A DNA stretch of 64,000 bases from Flavobacterium ovatum (GTDB lineage Bacteria; Bacteroidota; Bacteroidia; Flavobacteriales; Flavobacteriaceae), in contig NZ_CP160035.1 of NCBI RefSeq assembly GCF_040703125.1, forward strand, positions 1,054,001-1,118,000, read 5' to 3'. Positions 34,656-44,673 of the stretch are shown one piece after another. Each line of letters opens with the position of its first letter. The stretch's first letter is position 1. Below the pieces are notes generated by a model. That model did not search any database. It was not told the origin of the DNA and saw nothing but the letters and a program-made list of their open reading frames with translations. Made by a program: the position numbers and the translations under genes.

Positions 34656-34686
34656 ATATTTTAGTTAATAACTGCATAAAATTTCG

Positions 34687-34694
34687 TAATTTTG
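34687..34694 (+). promoter_or_regulatory. -7 element of the GT5-like gene
   Basis: TAATTTTG matches TAnnTTTG. Transcription should begin near 34700, excluding the TTG at 34706 as a comfortable start and supporting the ATG at 34733. Confidence 0.6.
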
Positions 34695-34732
34695 CATGGT
34701 TTTTATTGCCAATAAATAAAGCAAATTACAAT

Positions 34733-35539
34733 ATGAAAGACAAGAGGATATTATATGTATCATCTGAAGTGGTGCCTTATCTTGCTGAAAATGAAGTTTC
34801 TTTGATGTCTTACGATGTTCCGAAGATGGTAAATGATCAAGGTGGACAAATCAGAATTTTTATGCCGAGATATGGAAATATTAATGAAAGAAGACATCAG
34901 TTACACGAAGTAATCAGACTATCTGGGATGAATTTAGTAGTGAATGACTTAGATATGCCATTGATTATCAAAGTAGCTTCTATTCCAAAAGAAAGAATTC
35001 AGGTGTATTTTATTGATAACGATGAATATTTCAAAAGAAAAGCAACTTTTGCTGATGAAGACGGTGTAATGTATCCGGATAATGACGAACGTGCTATCTT
35101 TTTTGCTAAAGGTGTGGTTGAAACTGTTAAGAAATTAAATTGGGTTCCAGACATTATACATGTTCACGGTTGGATGGCAGCGATGCTTCCGGTTTACATG
35201 AAGCATTATTACAAAAATGAGGCTTTGTTCTCTGAAACAAAAATTATAACATCAGTGTATGGACAGTCTTTTGAAGGTAGTCTTGATGCAGAGATGATTA
35301 ATAAAGTAAAACTTGATGGAGTTCCTGAAGAAGCTATTTCAGATTTAGTGACTCCTGATTATGAAGGTGTTATTAAGGCTGCGGTTAAGCATTCTGACGG
35401 TGTTATAATCGCTTCAGAAAGTCTATCAGCAAGTTTAACAAAATTTATAGAATCATCGGGTAAACCTTTTTTACCTTTCGTGCCTAAAGATGCATTTGCG
35501 GAAGCATATAGCAATTTTTACAATAGCGAAAATCTATAA
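34733..35539 (+). CDS. Glycogen/starch-synthase-like protein, catalytic N-domain only
   Basis: 268 residues from the ATG at 34733. The sequence is like the N-terminal GT5 domain of glycogen synthase: RILYVSSEVVPYLAENEVSL, QIRIFMPRYGNINERRHQLH, then DEDGVMYPDNDERAIFFAKG and PDIIHVHGWMAAMLPVYMKH. Canonical GlgA has KxGGLxDV near the start; here the corresponding place reads AENEVSLMSYDVPKM, so the ADP-glucose-binding KxGG motif is lost. The C-terminal nucleotide-sugar domain (about 200 residues) is absent. It is therefore unlikely to be a working glycogen synthase. It lies between panC (divergent) and a DUF4270 lipoprotein that starts 18 bases after its stop; this arrangement with glmS recurs in Flavobacteriaceae as I recall. 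Function is unknown. Confidence 0.82.
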   Translation: MKDKRILYVSSEVVPYLAENEVSLMSYDVPKMVNDQGGQIRIFMPRYGNINERRHQLHEVIRLSGMNLVVNDLDMPLIIKVASIPKERIQVYFIDNDEYFKRKATFADEDGVMYPDNDERAIFFAKGVVETVKKLNWVPDIIHVHGWMAAMLPVYMKHYYKNEALFSETKIITSVYGQSFEGSLDAEMINKVKLDGVPEEAISDLVTPDYEGVIKAAVKHSDGVIIASESLSASLTKFIESSGKPFLPFVPKDAFAEAYSNFYNSENL

Positions 35540-35557
35540 TTAATTTTAGTATCAGAT

Positions 35558-37114
35558 ATGTACAGTAAATCTTTTTTGAAAAAAGTCCTTATAATATGTA
35601 GTATTGTTTTTTTGTATTCTTGTGATAAAGATTATAATTCAATTGGCGGTGACTTAATTGGTGGTAATCACTTTGATTATGCAAAGTACCCTTCTGAAGT
35701 AGTGGCGTACAATCAAAAATTAACGGCGATACAATCTAATAATCAAACTATAAATCCATTAGGGATCTATGAAGATCCTGATTTTGGAACGACTACTGCA
35801 AATTTTGTTACGCAATTATCTTTAGTAACTGTTAGTCCAACTATTGGTGTTAGTCCTATAGTAGAAAGTGTAGTGTTATCCATCCCTTATTTTGTAGATA
35901 ATACTCAAACGGTTGCTAATAGTAATGGTGGTAATGATTACGTGTTGGATTCTATTTATGGAGATGTGAATGCGAAATTGAAGTTAAGCGTTTTTCGTTC
36001 AGGTTATTTTTTAAGAAATTTAGATCCAATAGGAGGTTTTGTAGATGCGCAGAAATATTATACAGATCAAAATTCGGTTTTCAATAATGTGAAAGTAGAT
36101 GCTAGATTAAATGATGATGTTGTAGATGTAGGTCAAAATGATGCCTTTTTCTTTGATAAAACACAGCATTCTGTAACGACTATCGTTGATGGTGTAAGTA
36201 CAGTTACTTATTCTGTTCCAGCTATGTCGTTGAAGCTTAATAAAACGTATTTTCAAAATAAAATTGTTGATGCTGTGGCTTCTGGGAAGTTAGCTTCGAA
36301 CGATGTTTTTAGAGATTATTTTAGAGGTTTGTATTTTCAAGTTGAAAAATCAGGTGCTAATACATCCAATTTGGCGATGTTGAATTTTGCTGGTGGTACC
36401 ATCACCATTAATTTCAAAGAAGGAGAGACAGGTGCCAGAGTTGATAATTCTATAGTACTTAACTTAACAGGTAATAGTGTAAGTTTATTGGAGCAATCAG
36501 ATACTAAAACAAAATACTCAACAACCACTAATGCAGCAAATGCTACTTTAGGAGATAGTAGATTGTATGTGAAAGGTGGTGAAGGTGCAATGTCCGTTGT
36601 TACTCTTTTTGATAGAGGTGATTTGGCTACAATCAAAGGTAATGGATGGTTAGTTAACGAGGCTAATTTAATTTTTTATGTTGATAATTCTTCTTTTACG
36701 GGAGTTTATAAACCGCAACGTTTGTATTTGTATGATTATACTAATCACAGGCCACTTGTTGACTATTACTATGATGTAACTTCAGGAACAACTTCTAAAA
36801 ATGGTAAAACTACTTATGGAGGAATGTTAACAAAAGACGCTTCGGGTAATAGTATTTATAAGTTTAGAATAACTAATCATGTTAGGAATTTGATACAAAA
36901 AGATTCAACAAATATAAAATTAGGTTTGGTAGTAACAGAGAATATTAATAATATTACTTCAGCGAAACTAAAAACAACAAATAGTACTCAGGCTCCTCAG
37001 GCTTCAGTGATGAATCCTTTAGGGATTGTTTTATTCGGGAATAACATTCCTATGGGAGATCCGAATTATGATAAGCGTGTGAAATTAGAAATTTATTATA
37101 CAAAACCAAATTAA
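35558..37114 (+). CDS. DUF4270 family outer-membrane lipoprotein
   Basis: A 518-residue lipoprotein with the lipobox ending at Cys22 (FLYSCDKDYNS). It matches the DUF4270 family of Bacteroidota: early GGDLIGGNHFDYAKYPSEVV, NPLGIYEDPDFGTTTANFVT and the closing SVMNPLGIVLFGNNIP with a final strand VKLEIYYTKPN. The body looks beta-rich. Function is unknown. It begins 18 bases after the GT5-like gene, and glmS starts 9 bases after its stop, so the three are probably co-transcribed. Confidence 0.88.
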   Translation: MYSKSFLKKVLIICSIVFLYSCDKDYNSIGGDLIGGNHFDYAKYPSEVVAYNQKLTAIQSNNQTINPLGIYEDPDFGTTTANFVTQLSLVTVSPTIGVSPIVESVVLSIPYFVDNTQTVANSNGGNDYVLDSIYGDVNAKLKLSVFRSGYFLRNLDPIGGFVDAQKYYTDQNSVFNNVKVDARLNDDVVDVGQNDAFFFDKTQHSVTTIVDGVSTVTYSVPAMSLKLNKTYFQNKIVDAVASGKLASNDVFRDYFRGLYFQVEKSGANTSNLAMLNFAGGTITINFKEGETGARVDNSIVLNLTGNSVSLLEQSDTKTKYSTTTNAANATLGDSRLYVKGGEGAMSVVTLFDRGDLATIKGNGWLVNEANLIFYVDNSSFTGVYKPQRLYLYDYTNHRPLVDYYYDVTSGTTSKNGKTTYGGMLTKDASGNSIYKFRITNHVRNLIQKDSTNIKLGLVVTENINNITSAKLKTTNSTQAPQASVMNPLGIVLFGNNIPMGDPNYDKRVKLEIYYTKPN

Positions 37115-37123
37115 TCTAAATAT

Positions 37124-38968
37124 ATGTGTGGAATTGTTGGATATATAGGTCATAGAGAAGCATACCCTATTATTATAAAAGGGTTAAAGCGTTTAGAGTA
37201 TAGGGGTTATGACAGTGCAGGTGTCATGACTTATGATGGTAATGATATAACGATTTGTAAGACTAAAGGTAAAGTTGCTGATCTTGAAGCTAAAGCTGAT
37301 AAAGAATGTAACAATGGTTCTATTGGAATTGGCCATACTCGATGGGCTACTCATGGTGTTCCAAATGATATCAATTCACATCCGCATCTTTCTAATTCGG
37401 GTGAATTAGTTATTATTCACAATGGAATTATTGAGAATTATGCACCATTAAAAGAAGAATTAATAAAAAGAGGATATTCGTTCAAATCTGATACTGATAC
37501 TGAGGTTTTAGTGAATTTAATTGAAGAAATTCAAAAGAACGAAAAATTAAAATTAGGAAAGGCAGTTCAGTTAGCTTTAAATCAAGTGGTGGGTGCTTAT
37601 GCAATTGCTGTTTTTGATAAAAAAAAGCCTGACGAAATTGTTGCTGCTCGATTAGGAAGTCCGCTTGCGATAGGTGTTGGTGAAGGAGAATATTTTATTG
37701 CTTCAGATGCTTCTCCTTTTATCGAATATACCTCTAACGCGGTTTATTTAGAAGATGGCGAGATTGCTATAATTAAGAAAGATCAGCCTTTAAAAGTTCG
37801 TAAAATATCTAGTGATGCTCCTGTGGACGCTTATATTCAAGAGTTGCAAATGAATTTGGAACAAATTGAAAAAGGCGGTTACGAGCATTTTATGTTAAAA
37901 GAGATTTATGAACAGCCTAATGTAATCAAAGATACTTATAGAGGAAGATTGCTTGCGGATAAAGGTATTGTCCAGATGGCTGGTGTTGAGGATAATATTG
38001 AAAAATTTTTAAACGCTAACCGTATTATTATTATTGCTTGTGGAACGTCATGGCATGCGGGGTTGGTTGCAGAATATATTTTTGAGGAATTTGCACGTAT
38101 TTCTGTAGAAGTAGAATACGCTTCTGAATTTAGATATCGTAATCCAATTATTAATAGCAATGATGTGGTGATTGCCATTTCTCAATCTGGTGAAACCGCT
38201 GATACTATGGCGGCTATTAAATTGGCAAAAGAAGCAGGTGCTTTTGTTTTTGGTGTATGTAATGTAGTCGGTTCTTCTATTTCAAGAGAGACTCATGCGG
38301 GTGCTTATACCCATGCAGGTCCTGAAATTGGTGTTGCTTCTACAAAAGCATTTACAACGCAGATTACAGTGTTGACAATGATTGCCCTTCGTTTAGCTAA
38401 AGCTAAAGGGACTTTGTCACAATCAGATTTTCACCGTTATTTATTGGAGTTAGAGTTGATTCCTGAAAAAGTAAAAGAAGCTTTAGAAACAAATAAAATT
38501 ACTGAAGAAATTGCTGCAACATTTAAAGATGTAGCTAATTGTCTATATTTAGGTAGAGGGTATAATTTTCCAGTAGCATTAGAAGGGGCGTTGAAATTAA
38601 AAGAGATATCATATATTCATGCCGAAGGTTACCCGGCAGCTGAAATGAAACACGGACCCATTGCTTTAATTGATGAACATATGCCAGTAATTGTTGTGGC
38701 TCCTATTCAAGGTCACTACGATAAAATTGTAAGTAATATTCAAGAAATAAAATCTAGAAGCGGAAGGATTATTGCAATTGTTACTAAAGGCGATACGGAA
38801 GTTAGAAAATTAGCAGATTATGTCATTGAAATTCCCGAAACGTCAGATGCATTATCACCATTAATAACTACTATTCCTTTGCAATTATTATCTTATCACA
38901 TTGCTGTTTTAAGAGGTTGTAATGTAGATCAACCGCGTAACTTGGCTAAGTCTGTCACGGTGGAGTAG
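37124..38968 (+). CDS. glmS: Glutamine--fructose-6-phosphate aminotransferase (isomerizing)
   Basis: A 614-residue cytoplasmic enzyme making glucosamine-6-phosphate, the first step to UDP-GlcNAc for peptidoglycan and LPS. Residues 1-230 are the glutaminase domain with catalytic Cys2 (MCGIVGYIG), GHTRWATHG and HNGIIENY. Two SIS sugar-isomerase domains follow (about 290-430 and 460-600): ACGTSWHAGLVAEYIFEE, SQSGETADTMAA, and the C-terminal LRGCNVDQPRNLAKSVTVE. Length is standard. It is last in a probable three-gene unit and is closed by the terminator at 39013. No glmS ribozyme-like element was seen, and the 9-base spacer leaves no room for one. Confidence 0.98.
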   Translation: MCGIVGYIGHREAYPIIIKGLKRLEYRGYDSAGVMTYDGNDITICKTKGKVADLEAKADKECNNGSIGIGHTRWATHGVPNDINSHPHLSNSGELVIIHNGIIENYAPLKEELIKRGYSFKSDTDTEVLVNLIEEIQKNEKLKLGKAVQLALNQVVGAYAIAVFDKKKPDEIVAARLGSPLAIGVGEGEYFIASDASPFIEYTSNAVYLEDGEIAIIKKDQPLKVRKISSDAPVDAYIQELQMNLEQIEKGGYEHFMLKEIYEQPNVIKDTYRGRLLADKGIVQMAGVEDNIEKFLNANRIIIIACGTSWHAGLVAEYIFEEFARISVEVEYASEFRYRNPIINSNDVVIAISQSGETADTMAAIKLAKEAGAFVFGVCNVVGSSISRETHAGAYTHAGPEIGVASTKAFTTQITVLTMIALRLAKAKGTLSQSDFHRYLLELELIPEKVKEALETNKITEEIAATFKDVANCLYLGRGYNFPVALEGALKLKEISYIHAEGYPAAEMKHGPIALIDEHMPVIVVAPIQGHYDKIVSNIQEIKSRSGRIIAIVTKGDTEVRKLADYVIEIPETSDALSPLITTIPLQLLSYHIAVLRGCNVDQPRNLAKSVTVE

Positions 38969-39012
38969 CATTTTAGATGTTAGAATATAGTATTTATTGC
39001 TTAAAAACATTA

Positions 39013-39048
39013 AGAGATTCCCTTATAAAAGGGGATCTCTTTTTTTTT
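39013..39048 (+). terminator. Terminator after glmS
   Basis: Stem AGAGATTCCC pairing with GGGGATCTCT followed by a run of T. The rest of the 304-base gap up to 39272 is very AT-rich; TAATTTAG at 39235-39242 is a near-match to the -7 consensus for the next gene. Confidence 0.9.
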
Positions 39049-39272
39049 GGTGATTTTTATGATAAATTAAATTTATTTGCCAATATTTTATATGCACGCA
39101 TACAAAATATTGCTTTTTAACGAAATATCACTATTAAATTCAAAAAACATATTGTGTGTTTGTTATTGTTCTTCTTTTTTTATTGTGATATTTTATTTTT
39201 TTTAACATTTTTTTTTGAAAATAGTAATAAATAAAGTAATTTAGAGTCAGTAAATTCTTAAAACCTTAACCT

Positions 39273-42047
39273 ATGAAAATTAAATTGCTTTTTACTGTGT
39301 TATTTTTTACTTCTGTCTGTATTGCTCAGAATTCAATTTCCGGATTGGTTACTAGTGCGGATAATGAGAATCTTTTTGGTGTTAATGTTAAAATCGTTGG
39401 AGATAATTCTGGTACGGTGACAGATAGCAATGGGAAGTTTGTGTTGAAATCTAATAAAAAATTCCCATGGAAGGTTGAGTTTTCTAGTGTTGGTTTTGAG
39501 TCAAAAAAAGTAAATGTTGATTCAAATAATCAAAATGTTAGTATTGTACTCAGCGACGAACATAATAAATTAGATGAAATTGTTATTTCGGCTTCTAGGA
39601 CACCAGAGAGAATTATCGAATCGCCAGTGACAATTGAAAGAATGGGGACGGCAGATATTAAAAAATCTGCATCTGCTACCTTTTATGATGGTCTTGAAAA
39701 TCTAAAAGAGGTTCAGATGAATACGAGTAGTTTGACCTTTAAGTCTATAAATACCCGTGGATTTGCAACTGTAGCCAATACTCGTTTTATGCAATTGGTG
39801 GATGGTATGGATAATTCCTCTCCTTTACTAAATTTTGTGTTAGGGAATATGATTGGTGTTTCTGAAATTGACGTTCAAAGTGTAGAGTTATTGCCTGGAG
39901 CTTCTTCTGCTTTATATGGTGCAAATGCTTTTAATGGGATTATGTTTATGAACAGTAAAAGTCCGTTTAATAGCCCGGGGATTTCTACTTATTTAAAGTA
40001 TGGTCAGACTAGTCAAAAAGCAGCAGGTAATAATAGTTATTATGATTTTGGAATTAGAATGGCTCATGCTTTTGATAAACATTTTGCAGCTAAATTTAAT
40101 TTCACGCACATGGAAGGTACTGATTGGTTTGCTACAAATTACGATGATAGAACTGTGCAGGGTAGAACAAGAAGTCATCAAAACTACGATGGTGTGAATG
40201 TGTATGGTGATGAGGTTAGTCAAGCTTTATCAGCTGTTGGACTTAGTAATGTTTCCAGAACAGGTTACAATGAAACAGATTTGACTAACAATAAAGCAAG
40301 TAATACTAAAGTAGATTTTGCGTTGCATTTTAGACCACTTGGTGATGAAAGATTAGAAATTATTTGGCTTAGTAAATTTGGTTTAGGAAATGCAGTTTAT
40401 CAAGGAGCAAATAGATATTACTTGAATAACTTTTTTATGCAACAACATAAACTAGAAGTGAAAGGGAAAAACTTTTTTGTGCGTGGTTATACAACGTCTG
40501 AAGATGGTGGAGAGTCCTATGATATGCAATTCACAGCTTGGAACGTAAATAGAGCTTGGAAATCAGACAAAGATTGGTTTACTCAGTACGCGACTACATA
40601 TGCACAGGCTATGGGAGGAGCATTTGGTGCTGCCAATGCAAATGTAACTAGTGCTAATTCATTGGCGCGTACAAATGCAGATACTGGAAGATTAATCCCT
40701 GGAACTCCTGCTTTTATTGCAGCATTCAATAAAGTAATTGCGGATCCAGATATATTAACAGGTTCTAAACTTGTAGATAATTCAAAAATTTACCATTCGG
40801 ATGTTAATTACAATTTAAAAGACCTAATAAAATTTGGAGAAATTCAAGTAGGTGGTTCTTATAGACTTTATTCCTTAAATTCCCATGGTAGAATTTACAC
40901 TGATGCAAATGGAAAAATTGATTATAGAGAGTATGGTGTGTACACACAATTACAAAAGAAATTTATGGAAGACAGAATGAAGTTTACTGGTTCTATCCGT
41001 TACGATAAAGCACAAAATTTTTCTGGTAATTATTCCCCTAGAGTATCTTTAGTTTATGCTGGTGGTAGTGAAAAACAACATAATTTTAGAGCATCGTTTC
41101 AAACTGGGTTTAGAAACCCAACAACTCAAGATCAGTACATAGGTTTTAATGTTGGTCCAGCAGTTTTAGTTGGGTCTGCACCAGATAATTTAACTAGATA
41201 TAATGAGGTTTTGCCGATAACAGGTGCTGTAAGTCAGCTTTTGGCTAATGGAGCAACTGTTGCAGTAGATGGTAATAATGCTTATTATAAATCTTATACA
41301 AAGTCTTCTATAGACACGGGGAATCCCGCACTGTGGAAAAAAACCAATGTAGGCTTGGTTAAGCCAGAAGAAGTGAAAGCATTTGAGTTAGGGTACCGTT
41401 CGCAAGTAAAAGGAGTTTACATAGACTTGAATGGTTACTATAACATTTATAATAATTTTATAGGTAATTCAACTGTGTTAGCGCCGCTATATGGCGTGGT
41501 GCAAGATGCTCCGGCTACCCCTAATGCTACCAATTTATTTACAGATACTGGAGCGCAATCAGTTCATGCGATTTCAACAGGAAATTATAGAGCTTATCAA
41601 ATATATACTAATACACCATTAACAATTAATTCGTTTGGTGTTGGGGTTGGTTTGTCTAAAAAAATGTTTGGGGATTATGATTTTGGAGTTAATTATAATT
41701 ACGCACAATTTGATTTTGACCAAGCACAGGATCCAGGTTTTGAGGCAGGTTTCAATACTCCAAAGCATAGAGTAAAAGCTACTGTTGGTAATACGAAACT
41801 TTTTAAAAATTTCGGATTCAATACAAGTGTAAGATGGAATGAAAGCTATTTATGGCAATCAACAATGGCTGATGGGATGATTTCTGCAGCAACTGTTGTA
41901 GACGCACAAATTAATTATGGGTTGCCAAGTTTAAAATCTGTTGTTAAATTTGGAGCGACAAACATTGGAGGTAAAGAATATACCCAGGTTTTAGGAGCTG
42001 GATCAATAGGGCATCAATATTTTGTTTCTTGGACACTTAATCCATAA
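39273..42047 (+). CDS. TonB-dependent outer-membrane receptor with carboxypeptidase-like N-domain
   Basis: A 924-residue outer-membrane protein. Signal peptide 1-19 (LFFTSVCIAQ); CarboxypepD_reg-like domain about 22-100 (ISGLVTSADNENLFGVNVKI); linker and TonB-box region EIVISASRTPERIIESPVTI; plug domain about 120-235 with VELLPGASSALYGANAFNGIM; beta barrel to the aromatic end HQYFVSWTLNP. It lacks the SusC signature, and no susD follows, so it belongs to the general receptor group. The ligand cannot be predicted. It is a single-gene unit with a terminator 25 bases after the stop. Confidence 0.93.
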   Translation: MKIKLLFTVLFFTSVCIAQNSISGLVTSADNENLFGVNVKIVGDNSGTVTDSNGKFVLKSNKKFPWKVEFSSVGFESKKVNVDSNNQNVSIVLSDEHNKLDEIVISASRTPERIIESPVTIERMGTADIKKSASATFYDGLENLKEVQMNTSSLTFKSINTRGFATVANTRFMQLVDGMDNSSPLLNFVLGNMIGVSEIDVQSVELLPGASSALYGANAFNGIMFMNSKSPFNSPGISTYLKYGQTSQKAAGNNSYYDFGIRMAHAFDKHFAAKFNFTHMEGTDWFATNYDDRTVQGRTRSHQNYDGVNVYGDEVSQALSAVGLSNVSRTGYNETDLTNNKASNTKVDFALHFRPLGDERLEIIWLSKFGLGNAVYQGANRYYLNNFFMQQHKLEVKGKNFFVRGYTTSEDGGESYDMQFTAWNVNRAWKSDKDWFTQYATTYAQAMGGAFGAANANVTSANSLARTNADTGRLIPGTPAFIAAFNKVIADPDILTGSKLVDNSKIYHSDVNYNLKDLIKFGEIQVGGSYRLYSLNSHGRIYTDANGKIDYREYGVYTQLQKKFMEDRMKFTGSIRYDKAQNFSGNYSPRVSLVYAGGSEKQHNFRASFQTGFRNPTTQDQYIGFNVGPAVLVGSAPDNLTRYNEVLPITGAVSQLLANGATVAVDGNNAYYKSYTKSSIDTGNPALWKKTNVGLVKPEEVKAFELGYRSQVKGVYIDLNGYYNIYNNFIGNSTVLAPLYGVVQDAPATPNATNLFTDTGAQSVHAISTGNYRAYQIYTNTPLTINSFGVGVGLSKKMFGDYDFGVNYNYAQFDFDQAQDPGFEAGFNTPKHRVKATVGNTKLFKNFGFNTSVRWNESYLWQSTMADGMISAATVVDAQINYGLPSLKSVVKFGATNIGGKEYTQVLGAGSIGHQYFVSWTLNP

Positions 42048-42071
42048 AAGTAATTTTGACATATGATAGTT

Positions 42072-42110
42072 AAAACCACCTCCTTTTAAAGCGAGGTGGT
42101 TTTCTTTTTT
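42072..42110 (+). terminator. Terminator after the TonB-dependent receptor gene
   Basis: Stem AAAACCACCTC with its complement GAGGTGGTTTT, then a T-rich tail. Confidence 0.92.
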
Positions 42111-42183
42111 GAGTAAATTCGTTGTATTTTATGGTGTGATAAATGATTCATTAAAAAAAGGAACTTTTTTATATAAAAAATTA

Positions 42184-42214
42184 TTGATTTTTTGTTTTAA
42201 AAAAATTATCTTTG
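42184..42214 (+). promoter_or_regulatory. atpD promoter
   Basis: TTG (42184-42186), 20 bases, TATCTTTG (42207-42214): a full match to the Bacteroidota pattern. The predicted leader before the atpD ATG is about 75 bases. Confidence 0.75.
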
Positions 42215-42292
42215 CAATCTGAAAAAACAGTCAATCAATATTTTTGGTTGTTTGTATTCATAAACCTAATTAGCTATTTATTAAATACATAA

Positions 42293-43807
<1,515 letters not shown>

Positions 43808-43812
43808 TAATA

Positions 43813-43881
43813 AGTTATGAGTTATGAGTTATGAGTTTTTCAGTAAACTTATAGCTCATAATTTATAATTCATAACTCAAT
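43813..43881. repeat. AGTTATG repeat forming an imperfect hairpin between atpD and atpC
   Basis: Three tandem copies of AGTTATG (43813-43834) face an imperfect inverted copy CTCATAATTTATAATTCATA (43855-43880). The 79-base intergenic space is almost all repeat. It could form a stem in the atpD-atpC mRNA and tune atpC translation relative to atpD. Confidence 0.75.
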
Positions 43882-43886
43882 AAATT

Positions 43887-44168
43887 ATGATTTTAGAAAT
43901 TGTATCACCAGAGAGGTCTTTATTTCAAGGAGAAATTACTTCAATATCTGTTCCAGGTGTTGATGGGAGTTTTCAAATTTTAAATAATCACGCACCTATA
44001 GTTTCTATACTTCAAAAAGGAATAGTAAGTATTAATGCTTCAAGCTTTATGTTTAGTAAAGAATCAAATGATTTATTTACTAAAGTAAGCGATCAAAATT
44101 ATACTTTAGCTATTTCTTCAGGAACTATTGAAATGAAAGATAATAAAGTAATTGTTTTAGCAGACTAA
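43887..44168 (+). CDS. atpC: F1 ATP synthase subunit epsilon, short form
   Basis: 93 residues carrying the beta-sandwich domain only: MILEIVSPERSLFQGEITSI, VPGVDGSFQILNNHAPIVS (the family signature) and the closing NYTLAISSGTIEMKDNKVIV. The C-terminal helical hairpin that inhibits ATP hydrolysis in other bacteria (total about 130-140 residues) is absent, as is usual in Flavobacteriaceae. It follows atpD by 79 bases and ends in a strong terminator, so atpDC is a two-gene operon. Confidence 0.96.
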   Translation: MILEIVSPERSLFQGEITSISVPGVDGSFQILNNHAPIVSILQKGIVSINASSFMFSKESNDLFTKVSDQNYTLAISSGTIEMKDNKVIVLAD

Positions 44169-44192
44169 AATAATTAACTGAATTTTGATATT

Positions 44193-44221
44193 AAAAGCCC
44201 TACTATTTGTAGGGCTTTTTG
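44193..44221 (+). terminator. Terminator after atpC
   Basis: Perfect stem AAAAGCCCTAC with its complement around a 5-base loop, then T residues. Confidence 0.93.
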
Positions 44222-44673
44222 TTGTTTAAGGTGTGTCTCCTTATGCCAAAGTATGGCTTAAGCTGGATTATGCCATTTGTGTTTTATGTCTAGAGAGTAA
44301 GAGTGATTCGCATTTGTTAGGTTGTGTGTATTAAAAGGTTTGTTGAAGAGTAATATGTTCTCGACTTTGTTTATTTTGATAATAGCCAAGTCAAGAAACA
44401 AACGCAAAGACTAAAAGGTGTTGTTATCCAAATGAGGTGATTAGTATGAGGAGTTGACAAGTAATACCAATAATGTTTGTAAAATTGTTCAATTGTCAGT
44501 TCGCACACAGTCGAGAATTGCTATTACTTCTCGACTGCGCTCGATGTGATAAAAATTAGATTGGACTATGCGGTTTTGGTGTAAAATAACTTTTTCATGG
44601 GGATCTTACTGCCAAAAAAAGCCGTGCTTAAGTATGAGCCGGCTATTCTTTTGATTGATTGTGTCTTTTGAAA
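44222..44673. other. Intergenic stretch of 450 bases without a recognised gene
   Basis: Both strands were read and no credible gene was found. It has a CTCGACTGCGCTCGA phrase at 44538-44552, partly self-complementary, with GTCGAGA about 30 bases before it; this looks like the dispersed flavobacterial short repeats seen elsewhere in the window. The adjacent genes both end here (convergent). Confidence 0.5.

Noticed and set aside
34706..34732. A nine-codon N-terminal extension of the GT5-like protein from a TTG
   Set aside because: The TTG is too near the predicted transcription start, and conserved sequence begins at the ATG at 34733.
34733..35539. Calling this gene glgA (glycogen synthase)
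   Set aside because: The KxGG motif and the whole C-terminal domain are absent; only the fold of the N-terminal domain is supported.
39235..39242. TAATTTAG as promoter of the TonB-dependent receptor
   Set aside because: One mismatch to the TAnnTTTG consensus and no -33 element; too weak to list as a separate feature.
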